From: Berberis thunbergii
Lineage: Eukaryota > Streptophyta > Magnoliopsida > Ranunculales > Berberidaceae
Assembly: GCA_003290165.1 (NCBI GenBank)
Contig: QNQO01005893.1
Coordinates: 104,730 to 168,729, forward strand
Length of the DNA stretch: 64,000 nucleotides
Reading direction: 5' to 3'
In this document: in pieces, positions 10,689 through 22,879 of the stretch
Layout: each line of letters starts with the position of its first letter
Position numbering within the stretch: position 1 is the first letter of the stretch
Translations under genes and position numbers: made by a program
Notes under the pieces: model-generated
Databases searched by the model: none
What the model saw: only the letters and a program-made list of their open reading frames with translations
What the model was told of the DNA's origin: nothing

Positions 10689-12269
10689 TACCTGGTTGAT
10701 CTTGCCAATAGTCATATGCTTACCTAAAAGATTAAGCCAAGCAGGTGTAGAAGGGATGCATTCAATAAATAAAAGGTCAACACGAGCTTTGCTTGTTGCT
10801 CTAATAATTCATAATAACTCGACTGATCGAACGACCGTCATGCCGACGATGCATCATTCAAATTTCTGCCTTATATAGTTTTGATTGTAGGATAGTGGCC
10901 TACTTTGGTGGTGACGGGTGACGAAGAATTAGGGTTCAATTCCGTAGAAGGAGCTTGAGAAACGGCTACCACATCCAAGGAAGGTAGCAGGAGTGTGAAT
11001 TACCCAATCCTGATATGGGGAAGTAGTGACAATAAATAACAATACCGGACTTTATGAGTCTGGTAACTGGAATGTGTACAATCTAAATCCCTTAACGAGG
11101 ATTCATTGGAGGGTAAGTCTGGTGTCAGCAATCGCGGTAATTCCAGCTCCAATGCCGTATGTTTAAGTGGTTGCAGATAAAATACTCGTAGTTGAACTTT
11201 GGGTTGGGTCGGCCGGTTTGCCCTTGGGTATGTACCGGTCGTCCCTTCCTTACTACCAGCGATGTGCTCCTAGTCTTAATTGACCGGGTCATGTCTCAAG
11301 TGTTGTTACTTTGAAGAAATTAGAGTGCTCAAAGTAAGCCCAAGCTCTGGATACATTAGCATGGGATAACATCATAGGATTCTCGTCCTATTGCGTTGGC
11401 CTTCAGGATCAGAGTAATGATTAACAAGGACATTCGGGGGCATTCATATTTCATAGTCAAAGGCAAAATTCTTGGACTTATGAAAGACGAACTACTGCGA
11501 AAGCATTTTCCAAAGATGTTTTCATTAATCAATAACAAAAGTTGGGGGCTCGAAGTTGATTAGATATCGTCCTAGTCTCAACCATTAACGATGTCGACCA
11601 AGGATCGGCGGATGTTGCGTATAGGACTTTGCCAGCACCTTATGAGAAATCAGAGTTTTTGGAATCCGGGGGGAGTTTGGTCGGAAGGATGAAACTTATA
11701 GGAATTGTCGGAAGGGCACCACCAGGAGTGGAGCCTGTGGCTTAATTTGACTCAACACATGGAAACTTACCAGTTCCAAACATAGTAAGGATTGACAAAC
11801 TGAAAGTTCTTTCTTGATTCTATGGGTGGTGGTGCATTTTCATACTTAGTTGGTGGAAACGAGACCTCAGCCTGCTAACTTGCTATGTGGAGGTGACCCT
11901 CCACGGCCAGTTCCTTAGAGGGACTATAGTCATTTAGGCCATGGAATTTTGAGGCAATAACAGGTCTGTGATGCCCTTATATGTTAATGGTCGCACGCAC
12001 ACTACACCGATGAATTCAATGAGTCTATAGCCTTGGCCGACATACCAGGGTAATCTTTGAAAATTTCATCGTGATGGAGATGGATCATTGAAATAGTTGG
12101 TATTTAACAAGAAATTCCTAGTAAGCGCGAGTCATCCGTTTGCGTTGACTACGTCCCTACCATTTGTACACACCGCCCGTCACTCCTACCAATTGAATGG
12201 TTCGGTGAAATGTTTGGATTGTGCCGACATGGGTGGTTCGTCGTCGACGACGTCGCAAGAAGTCCACTA

Positions 12270-12310
<41 letters not shown>

Positions 12311-12336
12311 TTGTAGGTGTTCTGTGATAGGATCAT
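10689..12336 (+). rRNA. 18S rRNA pseudogene, copy 1 (internally deleted)
   Basis: It starts with TACCTGGTTGATCTTGCCA and ends near GTAACAAGGTTTTTGTAGG and GGATCATTG, the diagnostic 5' and 3' ends of plant 18S. Conserved stretches such as ATTAGCATGGGATAACATCA and TTGTACACACCGCCCGTCAC are present. At about 1,648 bp it is roughly 160 bp shorter than a normal 1.8-kb 18S. Most of the loss is near the 5' end, where the sequence jumps from the AAGCCA helix (about 10,740) to GAAGGGATGCATTC. Many substitutions at conserved positions, often C-to-T or G-to-A, mark it as a non-functional copy. Confidence 0.93.
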
Positions 12337-12387
12337 TGTGGAAACTTGCATAGCAGAAAAACCCATGAACATACAGAAACCTTCCAT
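12337..12387 (+). other. ITS1 remnant
   Basis: Only about 50 bp separate the 18S end from recognisable 5.8S sequence, whereas plant ITS1 is usually 200 bp or more. A deletion has removed most of ITS1 and the first part of 5.8S. Confidence 0.6.
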
Positions 12388-12513
12388 TGATGATGAACGT
12401 AGTGAAATGTGATACCTGGTGTGAATTGAAGAATCCCGAGAACCATCGAGTTTTTAAATGCAAGTTGCGCCCAAAGCCACTAGGTTGATGGCAAGTCAGC
12501 CTGGGTATCACGC
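12388..12513 (+). rRNA. 5.8S rRNA pseudogene, copy 1 (5'-truncated)
   Basis: GATGATGAACGTAGTGAAAT, GGTGTGAATTG, AGAATCCCGAGAACCATCGA and GCAAGTTGCGCCCAAAGCC match the conserved core of plant 5.8S. About 40 bp are missing at the 5' end, and the 3' end (CTGGGTATCACGC) carries substitutions. It lies in the normal place between 18S and 25S. Confidence 0.88.
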
Positions 12514-12730
12514 AAAGTGTTGCGCTCAACACAAGCAATGTTTTCATGTTGATGAGCGAAAGTTGGCCTCCCGTGCTATCTCAGCTCGATCAGCCTAAAT
12601 AATGGCCTTCAGCGACGGGCATCACGATCTATGGTGGTTTAGAACCGATTTTGTCGTAGATCGGCTTCGTGTTTGCCTCATAGACCACTCGAGCTGTACA
12701 AACCCGTGTGTTTCATCTAACACTCACTTT
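12514..12730 (+). other. ITS2, copy 1
   Basis: The interval between the 5.8S and 25S remnants has normal ITS2 length and closely resembles 50,960-51,177 (ATCACGATCTATGGTGG, CACTCGAGC, ACTCACTTTG). Confidence 0.75.
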
Positions 12731-13079
12731 GCCACTCCAGGTTAGGCGGGACGCTGAGTTTAAGTATATATTAATAAATAGTGGAAAAGAAACTTACAGG
12801 GATTCCCCTAGTAATGGAGAGCGAACCGGATAAACCTAGCTTGAGAATCGGGCGGCTTTGTCGTTTGTATTATAGTCTGTAGAAACGTCCTCTGCGACAA
12901 ACCGATCCCAAGTCCCATGGAAGGGGGCGCTATAGAGGGTGAGAGCTCTGTCGTGTTCGGACCCTGTTGCACCACGAGAAGTTGTTGGCAAGTCGGGTTG
13001 CTTGGGAATGCAGCCCTAATTGGGCGGTAAATTTCGTCGAAGGCTAAATACTGGCGAGAAACGAATAGCAAACAAGTAT

Positions 13080-13110
<31 letters not shown>

Positions 13111-14885
13111 TATAGTCAAATAGTGCTTGAAATTGTTGAAAGAGAAGCAAATGCGGCTGGCGATGCGCCTAGGTTGGATGCGAAACGGTGTGAGCCGGTC
13201 TGCAACTCAACTCTAGATGTTGACCAATGCGGATTATGATGGTGGCCCAAGCCCGATCCATCATCATCATGATTATGGTGGGAAGCGTGCACCTTCGGTG
13301 TGCTTATGGTAACTGTGCGCTTTTGGCATCGGCCTGTGGGCTCCCCATTTAGCCCGTAAGGCGCAAGGAAGATGATTGGTGGGATCCCCTTGTGGATTGT
13401 ACTGCCGACTAACCTAAACCTTATAACAAAGGTTCGAGTGTGTGTATACCTGTTTGGACACGAAAGATGGTGAACTATGCCTGAGCGAGGCGAAGCCAGA
13501 GGAAATTCTGGTGGAAGCCTGCAATGATATTGACGTGCAAATCGTTCGTCTGACTTAGGTATAAGGGCGAAAGACTAATCAAACCATCTAGTAGCTAGTG
13601 CCGTCCGAAGTTTTCCTCAAGATATTTGGGACTCGAGCATGACTTCTATCAGGTAAAGCCAATGATTAGAGGCATCGGGGGAGCAACACCCTCGACCTAT
13701 TCTCATACTTTAAATAGGTAGGACGGTGCAGTTGCTTTGTTGAGTTGTACCATGGAATCAAGAGTTTCAAGTGGGCCATTTTTGGTAAGTAGAATTGGCG
13801 AAGCGGGATGAACTGGAAGTCGGGTTACGGTACCCAACTATGCGCAAACCTAGAACCCACAAAGGGTGTTGGTCTATTAAGACAGCGGGGCGGTGGTCAT
13901 GGAAGTCGAAATCCGTTAAGCAATGTGTAACAACTCACCTACCGAATCAACTAGCCCTAAAAATGAATGGCGCTTAAGCATGTGACCCACACCCGACCAT
14001 TGGGGCAATTGTCAGGCCCCGATGAGTAGCTAGGCACGGCGGTAGCTGCAAAACCTTGGGCGGAGCTTTCGTCGGTGCAGATCTTGGTTGAAGTGGCAAA
14101 TATTCAAATGAGAACTTTGAATGCCAAAGAAGGGAAAGGTTCCATGTGAACGGCATTTGCACATGCGTTAGCCAATCTTAAGAGTTGGGGTAACCTCGTT
14201 AGAGAGAACAAACTGCACAAATTTCAAAAAAGGAATCGGGTTAAAATTCCTTAACCAGGACGTAGCGATTGATGACAACGTTAGGCAGTCTGGAGACGTC
14301 GACGGGGGCCTCGGGAAGAGTTATTTTTCTGCTTAACAGCTTGTCTACCCTGGAAACGGCTCAGCCAAAGCTAGGGTCTAGCGGCTGGAAGAGCACCGCA
14401 CGTCGCGTGGTGTCCGAGTACCCCCAGCTACCCTTGAAAATTTGGAGGATCGAGTGTCGATTGCGCTCGATTGTACTCATAACCGCATCTAGTCTCCAAG
14501 GTGTATAGCCTCTGGTCGATGGAACAATGTAGGCAAGGGAAGTTGGTAAAATGGATTTGTAACCTTGGGAAAAGGATTGGCTTTGAGGACTTGGCACGGG
14601 GGCTCCTGTGCCAAACCCGTCGGCTGTTGGTGGACTGCTCGAGCAGCTTTCACGGCGAGAGCGGGACACTGCGTGCCTACTGGGGATGGATTGGGAATGG
14701 TCCCTTTAGAGGCCTTTCCCTGGCATCGAACAATCATCTTAGAACTGGTACTAACAAAGGGAATCCGACTATTTAATTAAAACAAAGCATTGTGATGGTC
14801 CTTACGGGTGCTAACGCAATGTGATTTCTGCCAAGTGCTCTTAATGTCAAAAATAAGAAATTCAACCAAGCGTGGGTAAACGACA

Positions 14886-14929
<44 letters not shown>

Positions 14930-15294
14930 AAATTAGTGAAGCGCATGAATGGATTAACGAGATTCCTACTGTCTTTGTCTACTTTTAACATTATTTTACT
15001 TATTCCATGAGTCGTAAGCGGGGCACTGCCCTTTTTTTGGATCCAATGGTCGTCTCGTCGGCCCGATTCTTGCGAAAGACATTGTCAGGTGGGCAATTTT
15101 GCTGGGGGGCACATCTGTTAAAAGATAATGCAGGTGTCATAAGATAAGCTCAACGAAAACATAAATTTCGTGTGGAACAAAAGGGTAAAAGCTCGTTTGA
15201 TTCCGATTTTCAGTACGAATACGAACTGGAAAAGTGTGGCCTATCGATCATTTAGACCTTCTAAATTTGAAGCTAAAGGTGTAAAAAAAGTTAC
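12731..15294 (+). rRNA. 25S rRNA pseudogene, copy 1 (3'-truncated)
   Basis: The start (CCACTCCAGGTTAGGCGGGA, then GAGTTTAAG) is the 25S 5' end. Strong landmarks include GTCGTACC-like TTGTACCATGGAATC, AAGCAATGTGTAACAACTCACC, CTATGACTCTCTTAAGG and AAAGTGTGGCCTATCGATCA. About 150 bp are missing near 14,990, where CTGTCTACT jumps to TTTTAACATTATTTTACTT. The gene stops abruptly after AAAAAAGTTAC at 15,294, roughly 600-700 bp short of the usual 3.4-kb end, and joins the palindromic P1 array of a spacer. Confidence 0.92.
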
Positions 15295-16140
15295 ATGGAA
15301 CAGTCCTTGGAAAATTGCATGGAACATTCCATCAACCCTGGCACAGTTCCTTGGAACGGTGCATGCAACGGTCCATTGAACGTTCCATCAGTCTTGGCAC
15401 ATTTCCTTGGAACGGTCCATGGAACGTTTCGTCATTCCTGGCACCATTCCTTGAAATTGTCTATGGAACATTCCCTGGAATTTTCCTTGGAACTGTTCAT
15501 GGACTGATGGACCGATCCATGGCAACATTCCTGGGACCGTTCTAAGGAACTCTGTCAAGACTAACAAAACGTTCAATAGAATGTTCATGGACCGTTCCAA
15601 GGAACCGTGCCAGGATTGACGAACCATTCCATTGATCGTCCCATGGAACTGTGTCAAGATTGACGGACCATTCCATTGAACATTCTGAGAATCTTTGTCA
15701 GGACTGAGAACGTTCCAAAGGATTATGCCAGGACTGACAGATCGTTCCATGGATTGTTCCATGGAGCGTTCCAAGGAACTTTGCCAGGATTGACGGATCG
15801 TTCAAGGAATGACGGAGCGTTCCATGATTTATGGACCATTCCATGGACGTTGCATGGACCATTTCAAAGAATTGTACCAGGACTTATGAACCATTCCCAG
15901 GAGCGTTCCATGGAACTGTTCCAAGACTGACAAATCGTTCCATGGGTTGTTCCATGGACCGTTCCAAGGAACTGTGGTAGGACTGACGGAACGTTCCATT
16001 GACCATTGCAGGGACCGTTCCATGGAATTGTACCAGATTGAAAGAAAGTTATATGGACCATTCCATGGACTAATGGAACGTTCCATGGATCGTTCGACGG
16101 ACCGTTCCTCGGATCGTTCCATGGAACAGTGCATGGACGG
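15295..16140. repeat. rDNA spacer module P1, copy 2
   Basis: The CCATGG/AACGTT array begins without a 25S 3' end or the usual linker. The polar spacer is in forward orientation (CCCTGGCACAGTTCC) to about 15,490 and reversed (GTGCCAGGATTGAC) afterwards, so the inversion centre is near 15,495. This junction with truncated 25S is an illegitimate join. Confidence 0.85.
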
Positions 16141-16985
16141 ATGCATACAAACGAGGTCCCTATGGCATACACGGTATAAGTTTGATGTTTTTTCATGTAT
16201 GGTCGGACATGCTCGATACATGCTCATGCACATTCAATTATTGCTCGTATTGACATGGTATTATAACCTTAAGAATGAAAGGATAGTCACAAGACACGCA
16301 TGCTCAAGACCATAATCGGATGCTCCATGAACATTCGAGCGAGCTATGTTCCATGCAAATTGAGGCAAACTACCCATGCATTCTCCATTCACCATTCACC
16401 ATAATATGGTAAAATAGCCGTAAAAATGAAAGGATTTTGAAAATAGACACGGAAATCCAAAGATAGTCACGAGAAATACATGCTCAGACCTTGCTCGGAC
16501 CATAATCGGATGCTCCATGCACATTCAGGCAAACTATCATGCATTCTTTCTCGTACTCACCCATTTCCCAAAATATGGCAAAATAACGCTAAAAATGCAA
16601 AGAGTTAGAAAATAGACGCGAGAATCCAAAGATAGTCAACGGGACATACATGCTCAGAACTTGCTCAAACCACATTCGGGCGAACTGCCCGTGGATTCTT
16701 TCTCGTATTGTCATAATATGGAAAAATAGCCCTAAGATTACAAAGATTTTGAAAATAGACACAGGAATCCATAGATAGCCACGGGTCATGCATGCTCAGA
16801 CCTTGCTCAAACCTAAAACGGATGCTCCTTGCACATTCGGGCAAACTAACAGTGCATTCTTGTTCGTATTCATCCATTCGCCATAATATGGTAAAATAAC
16901 CATAAGAATGCAAGGATTTTGAAAATAGACACGAGAATCCAAGATACTCACGGGACATGCATGCTCGGACCATAATCATATGTTG
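16141..16985. repeat. rDNA spacer module T, copy 2: about 172-bp tandem repeats
   Basis: Monomers begin near 16,285, 16,473, 16,644, 16,786 and 16,954 and share the landmarks of copy 1 (ATCGGATGCTCCATG, CATAATATGG, GAAAATAGACACG). The segment is preceded by the conserved lead-in GATGCATACAAACGAGG. Confidence 0.85.
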
Positions 16986-17629
16986 TATTAAGGATGGTCG
17001 ATAAAAAATTTCAAATGTTTTGAAGCTTCTATTTAACAATGTTTTCCATGATATTTAGTATATATGTGAATTTTTCTGATTCTCAATAATGAAAATTTAT
17101 TTATTTTATCCTATTTATTTCGATTTTTCTTATTAAAAATAATAATAATTAATTAATTTTTTGTTAATTTCAAATAATTCCTTGTCTCATAAGCTTTCCG
17201 AAAGGCTATTATAGAAGTTGAATGGAAGCATAACAAGGAAAATATGATCCATTCCCAATGGTCTCAATACTCAATGTTCCCATTTGAAATTTGCCCAAAT
17301 GCTTAGCATCAATTATAGAGGGGAGTTGTGTGTCTAAGAGGGGAACCATGAAATGCAACTGAACATGTCAGACATGCATGCTAGGCATCCTCAGACACTT
17401 GGTGGGTCTATTGGAAGACTAAAAACAAGTGAAATGAGCTTGACATTCGATTAAAATTGTTCAATATGGTAACGAGTGCATGCATACTTCCTACCCATGA
17501 CATGCCCGCGGCCTGCCCATTGCATGACGGGTTCAATGCACATCGTTTTATCATTATTTGGTGCATGCCAACAACATGCTCACAGCATGCCCATTGAATG
17601 CACAGATGGATGCAAAGATTGATGGATGG
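16986..17629. other. rDNA spacer, AT-rich plus single-copy segment, copy 2
   Basis: Same composition and order as 5,936-6,535: TGTTGTATTAAGGATGG, an AT-rich run, CATAAGCTTTCCGAAAGGC, GACATGCATGCTAGGCATCC. No gene is seen. Confidence 0.65.
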
Positions 17630-17915
17630 AACCCTTCAAGGACCGATGAAACGTTCCATGGACCGTTCCATGGAACTGTCCTAGGACTGATGAAACGTTC
17701 CATGGATCGCTCCATGGAACTGTGGAGGGACTAATGGAATGTTCCATGGACCATTCTGGTGACATTACTGATGGAACATTCCATGAAACTGTGCCAGGAC
17801 TGACTGGATGTTACTAGGACCGATCCATGTAACGTTCCATGGACAGTTCCTCGAAACGTTCCACCAATCTTGGCATAGTTCCATGGATCATTCCAATGAA
17901 CATTCCATGAGGCCC
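17630..17915. repeat. rDNA spacer module P2, copy 2
   Basis: A short CCATGG/AACGTT array with the polar spacer mainly reversed (AACTGTGCCAGGACTGAC) and flipping near 17,855 (CCAATCTTGGCATAGTTCC). Position and polarity are as in the other spacers. Confidence 0.75.
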
Positions 17916-17919
17916 ATTC

Positions 17920-19662
17920 ACGATTTGATGAATCTATAACTTAGTTAAACTATTCAATGATGCTTACTAGTATTGGTCTTACACGCTAGCTAAGTTGAGG
18001 AAGTTGAGCATTAGTACAGACCTGTGCTTGACTGTACGATGATGCTTCTTAGTAATGTTTGCTGGCTAGTTGAGGCAAATTAACTGCTCAATTATTCGAT
18101 GATGCTCACCAGTTCTTGACTAAACTGGTTAGTTGAGGCAGTAGAACATAGTGTTGACTAATTCGACAATATGATGACCCTGTTCCTAATGGTGACTTGT
18201 TTGATGACGCTTACTAGTATTGGTCTTGCATTATGGCTAAGCTGAGAAGGTTGAGCAGAGTGCAAGACCTGTGCTCGATTTTTAGATGATGCTTGCCTGT
18301 AATGCATGTTGGCTAGTAGAGGCAAGTTGAGCATTCTATTGTTCGTTGATGCTCACTAGTTTTTTACCAAACTGGTTAGCTGAGGCAGTAGGGCAAAGTG
18401 TTGGCTCGCTCGACGATATGATGACCCTATTTCTTAGGCTCAACTGTTCGATGACGCTTACCTATATTTGTCAGGCACGCTGACTAAGCTGAGGATGTTG
18501 AGCAAAGTGCACGACCCACAGTGACTGAATGATGATGCTTGTCGGTCATTCATGCTAGCAAGCTGAAGCAAGTAGAGAATTCTATTGTGCAATGATGCTC
18601 ACCAGTTTTATGACTAAACCGGTTAGTTGGGAATAATGCTACTTGCATTTGAGCATGAGTGTTTTTATCTTAGCCCCAACATGTCCTTGCTCAGTTTTTA
18701 TTCCATACATTTTCAAACACTAGTTTGCTATTTTTTTTGTGCCTATCTTCCATCTCTTGGTGATTGTGCTCTTTAGTCCATCTAGAACGCTAGTATGGTG
18801 CTCTACCTTGCCTTTTGTTGTGTTTGGCATCCGCCTTCTAGAGCAATAGCTTGTAGTCTAGTAGTTCGGATGGGCTTCTATTTCTTTTCTATCGTGACCG
18901 TTATTTTAATACTATGCATGTGGTCCTCGTACGCCACCTTCGGCATGCTTCCTACATTGTATGTTTTTTTATCTTTCATGTTAGCTAGATTTTCAGAATG
19001 TCCCGATCGGTTCTCGCGTTCAACTATCTTTTGGAAGGTAAAATGACCTTGTTTGCTTTTGGCTCAACTGTTCGATGACGCTAATCCGTATTGGTCCTGC
19101 ATGATGACAAAGCTGAGGAAGTTGAACGTAGTGCAAGACCTATGCTCGACTATTAGATGATGCTAGCCAGTAATGCATGGTAGCTAGCTGAGGCAAGTTG
19201 AGTGCTCTATTGTTCGATGACGCTCACTAGTTTTTGACTGAATTGGTTAGCTTAGGTAGTAAGGCATAGTGTTGGCTTGCTCGATGGTACGATGACCCTG
19301 TCGCTTATTCTCAACTATTCGATGATGCTTACCAGTAAACTGAAGACGTTGAGCATAGTCCATGACCTGTGCTGACTGTTCGATGATGCTTGCCAGTCAT
19401 GCATGCTGGCAAGGTGAGGCAAGTTGAGTGTTCTATTGTTCGATTATGCTCACCAGTTTATGGCTTAACTGGTTAGCTGAGGCAGTAAGGCATAGTTCTA
19501 TCTGCATTTGGGCATGACTTTTGGTATTGCAGCCCCAACATGTCCCTGCTCAGTTGTTATTCCATACATTTTCAAACACTAGTTTGCTAAATTTCTGTGT
19601 CTGCCTTTCATCTCTTGGTGATTGTGCTCCCTAATCCATCCAGAACGCTAGTATGGTGTTCT
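17920..19662. repeat. rDNA spacer module G, copy 2 (split by the CACTA element)
   Basis: The 248-bp monomers (landmark near 18,174, 18,419 and 19,290) and the 390-bp spacer (18,645-19,040, and again from 19,505) are as in copy 1. The second spacer is interrupted at GTATGGTGTTCT by the CACTA insertion at 19,663. Its continuation CTGCCTTGCCTTTTGT lies at 31,342-31,357, beyond the element. Confidence 0.8.
19660..19662. other. Target-site duplication TCT, left copy
   Basis: TCT precedes the CACTA terminus at 19,663 and follows the other terminus at 31,341-31,343. Three-bp duplications are typical of CACTA elements. The unoccupied paralogue at 45,582-45,600 reads GTATGGTGTTCTGCCTTGC with a single TCT. 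Confidence 0.9.
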
Positions 19663-19689
19663 CACTACACCAAAAGACCTGATTAGCTA

Positions 19690-19880
19690 CACAGGGGTGG
19701 CCACAGTTCTAAGCCGTTGGTGTGTTTGCCACGGCTAAAATCGTGGCTATAGTGCCCAACGACTTAAAACCGTGGCTAAAAAAGGCTTGGCCACGGTTCT
19801 AAACCGTTGGTGTATTTGCCACGGCTAAAAATTGTGGCTACAGTGACCCACGGCTTTAAACCGTTGCAAAATTACACGTG
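19690..19880. repeat. Left subterminal repeats of the CACTA element
   Basis: Several short palindromic copies such as GCCACGGCTAAAA, CCACGGTTCTAAACCGTTGG and GTGTTTGCCACGG lie just inside the left terminus. Such arrays are where the CACTA TNPA-type protein binds in studied families; that role is inferred here. Confidence 0.8.
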
Positions 19881-19882
19881 CG

Positions 19883-21370
19883 TTGCACGTGAAGGTGTGG
19901 AGAATTAGGTCGATTTCTGGCGGGCGAAATTTTGCAAAAAAACAATGGCTTCCCGCTCCATCTCCCCCTTTTCAACCCTTTGCTTCAAACCTAAAATTTC
20001 AAGGAGAGGGAAAGAGAGAAGGAAGGAGAGCGAAAGAGAGAAGGAGAAGGAGAAGGAGAAGGAAAGAGAGAGGAAGAAGTCGAGCAACCTTCAATCGGTT
20101 TGATAGTTTGGACTCATGGTCGATGTTGTTGGATTCAGAGAATGTGGAGACTTGGGAAGTGTCTCAAGATGATGAGCATGAGGAGTGCACGGCTGATCTT
20201 TCGCAGTTGTTCATCGGGAATAAGTTTGCTTCTGGGGCTCATAGTAGGATTTATAGAGGAATTTACAAGCAGAGAGCTGTTGCAGTAAAGATGGTTAGAA
20301 TTCAAACTCAAGATGATGATACTAGAGAGTTGCTTGAGAGGCAATTTAAGTCTGAAGTCGCTCTGCTCTCTCGTCTCCTCCATCCCAATATAGTTCAGGT
20401 AAGAAATTTGTTCAAATTATTAATTACTACTTAGCAAATTCGACTATATTTGCATTTCTTAAATGAGTTCTTTATCAGATAGAAAATATAATACCAGTGT
20501 GAAAATTGTAATTTGCATCAAAAGCTTAAGCTGTTAGATATTGCAGATACACCATAACCATACTTTGAAACTTCAATAAACGATCCTTCCGATTTATTTG
20601 ATAAAGCTAAATAGTCTTTGAATGAAGTTTAAGTCATCATGTTGCTCATGTGTAGCTTCCACAATTTTGTTGTGGAGAAATTAAGTGCAAAGCTTCCGAA
20701 AACCAGATCTTTATGTGAGATGAACAGATAGATGAGGTGAAAAAGGATTATCTCAATACGTTTCCACTAGGGGGTCAGCCTCAAGCAATGAGAAAAATCG
20801 GAGGTAACATTAGGCTCATACGGCTGGAGTTTGATTTTCTCATTGTCAATAAGTGTTGTTCCATGTCAATGTGTAGAATCAAAGTTGCCAATTATTTGAA
20901 AGAAGTCCTGAGCTTCCATGACCATAGCGTAGTTCATAGATCCATTCAACCTTAACATATTATGGAACACTCCTTCACCGAAGACATTTTAAAACAAAAC
21001 TGGATGTTTGAAATTCAACCTCATACATCCAAGTAAAGCAATGGGGTTACAATATCTGTTTAATGTGATTGCATTTGCATTGGCAAAATCTTTTTGTGCA
21101 TTTTACCTATATGAATGATTTAGCATTTTTTTTTTTTTTTAGTTCTTTGATGATAGATGACACCCTTTTTTACAGTTCATTGCTGCCTGTAAAAAGCCTC
21201 CTGTATATTGTATCATCACAGAATACATGTCACAAGGAACTCTTAGGATGTACCTAAACAAGAAACTTCCCTACTCTCTCTCGACTGAAACAGTTCTAAG
21301 GTTGGCTCTTGACATTTCTCGAGGAATGCAGTATCTTCATTCCCAAGGGGTGATTCACAGGGATCTCAAA
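19883..21370 (+). pseudogene. Captured 5' part of a Raf-like protein kinase gene (HT1-like)
   Basis: Exon 1 (about 20,093-20,398, ending at a GT donor) has SLDSWSMLLDSENVETWEVS and then the kinase N-lobe: LFIGNKFASGAHSRIYRG (glycine-rich loop) and AVAVKMVRI (ATP-binding lysine). Exon 2 (21,176-21,370) has CIITEYMSQGTLRMYLN, LALDISRGMQYLHSQGVIH and HRDLK. The match is to plant Raf-like MAPKKK-type kinases of the HT1 group, known for CO2-dependent stomatal signalling. Homology stops exactly after HRDLK, so the catalytic-loop Asn, the DFG motif and the whole C-lobe are missing and no kinase activity is possible. An ATG at 19,883 opens a frame through a purine-rich (GAGAAG)n stretch; this probably is the source gene's 5' leader, not coding. 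It is the cargo nearest the left terminus and may have brought a promoter. Confidence 0.9.
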
Positions 21371-21527
21371 CACTTATGTTTATTCCCATTGTTTATTCTA
21401 AGGTGAGACGATAGCAACTCACGTGTGGAAACGTCTTTCTAGTTATACTGCTAACATTTTAAATAACCCTTAGAAAAAAAATTAATGAAGGTTTTTTTTT
21501 TTTATTTTTTTTTTATTTCTTTGAATA

Positions 21528-22755
21528 GAGCAAGATACTATGGATGGCCAAACACTTATGTGTTCACGAAATCAATGGGAGAAATGATAATTGGAAACTT
21601 GAAAGAAAAACTTCCCATTGTAATCATACGTCCTACGATCATCACCAGCACTTACAAAGAACCATTTCCTGGTTGGGTTGAAGGTGTAAGGTAATTTGGA
21701 AAATTAATCTATGTATAATTTAATTAGGTCTTTCATATTTATTTATTTATTGTCTCATATATGCTTTGATATGCTGATATTACAGGACAATTGATAGCTT
21801 TGGGGTTGCTTACGGCAAGGGAAAACTAACAAGCATCTTAGGTGGTGTCGATTCAATTCTTGATCTGGTACACTTTTCCCTTCTCTTTTATTTCCTGGGA
21901 TTTAAATGGCTTTCAATTCATTTCTTATTCAAATGTTTTAGTTTTTATTTTTAGATTTCTTATAGGATAATGTTGAAATATTTAACAGATTCCAGGAGAC
22001 ATGGTGGTGAACACGATGATTGCAGCCATGGTAGCTTATGCAAATCAAGACGCGGTATTCATTTACCATGCAAGTTCATCATTATCGAATCCAATGAACT
22101 CACCCATGTTCAGAGATTATAGCTACCAGTACTTCTCTAAGCACCCTTGGATTGATAAAAATGGAAAACCTATCAAAGTTCACAAGGCTGTCCTATTCGA
22201 TACAATGGACAGCTTTCGCAGGCACATGCTCTTGACCTACAAGCTCCCATTGAAGGTCAGCTATTTGCATTCCAACAAAAAATATCTAAAATGAATCATC
22301 CAGAGAATTATGTGCATATTGTTAATTAGCTTGGAATTTTTCCTGTTTAGGGATTACAATTGGTGAATGCTGCACTTTGCAATTCTTTTCACGGTAAATG
22401 GAGTGATCTCAATCGGAAGTTAAGCGTGGTCATGCGATTGGTTGAACTGTATAGACCCTACTTGTTCTTCAAAGGAATGTATATAAATCCTCCATTTTCT
22501 TTTTCACATGATGATTGTAACAGTATATGGAGAGTGTTTTGGGAATGTAGGTTTTTCCACTGGTGTGCTCAGCAGGGCTACTTGTGGATCTGTCTATATA
22601 GTTCTGCCATCCATTATAACCTTTCTACTTGAAACAAAACAAAAAATAGGGTTTTCTGCATTTGACTAATTTTGAGTTGTTTTATTTGATGCAGCTTTGA
22701 CGAAGCGAACTTGGAAAACTTGTGGACTAAAATGAAGGAGATTTGTGTCTTTTGA
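21528..22755 (+). pseudogene. FAR: Captured 3' half of a fatty acyl-CoA reductase gene (alcohol-forming, CER4/FAR type)
   Basis: FAR enzymes reduce very-long-chain acyl-CoA to primary alcohols for wax, suberin and sporopollenin. Exons: 21,528-21,690 ([15 protein letters not shown], containing the catalytic YxxxK as YVFTK; then [20 protein letters not shown]), 21,786-21,867 (TIDSFGVAYGKGKL), 21,989-22,255 (IPGDMVVNTMIAAMVAYANQ, KHPWIDKNGKPIKV), 22,351-22,478 (LSVVMRLVELYRPYLFFKG) and 22,695-22,755 (FDEANLENLWTKMKE). Splice sites are GT-AG. The N-terminal NAD(P)H-binding half and the last part of the FAR_C domain are missing. A short duplication of TTTGACGAAGCGAACTTGG occurs at 22,696 and 22,752. 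Not functional. Confidence 0.92.
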
Positions 22756-22879
22756 CGAAGCGAACTTGGAAATTTATATCTGTATTTTCTTAAAGGGTGC
22801 TTTTCATAAGAAATGCATATCTTTGTTTTCGTAATGGTTTCTTTTAATCTGAAATTTGTGTCTGTATTTTCTTAAAAGG

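Noticed and set aside
13795..14780. Open frames on both strands within 25S
   Set aside because: They overlap rRNA sequence and reflect its base composition.
19883..20092. N-terminal extension of the kinase frame (Arg/Lys-rich, from the ATG at 19,883)
   Set aside because: It is a translated purine-rich leader next to CACTA subterminal DNA and has no resemblance to kinase N-termini; I treat it as 5' untranslated sequence.
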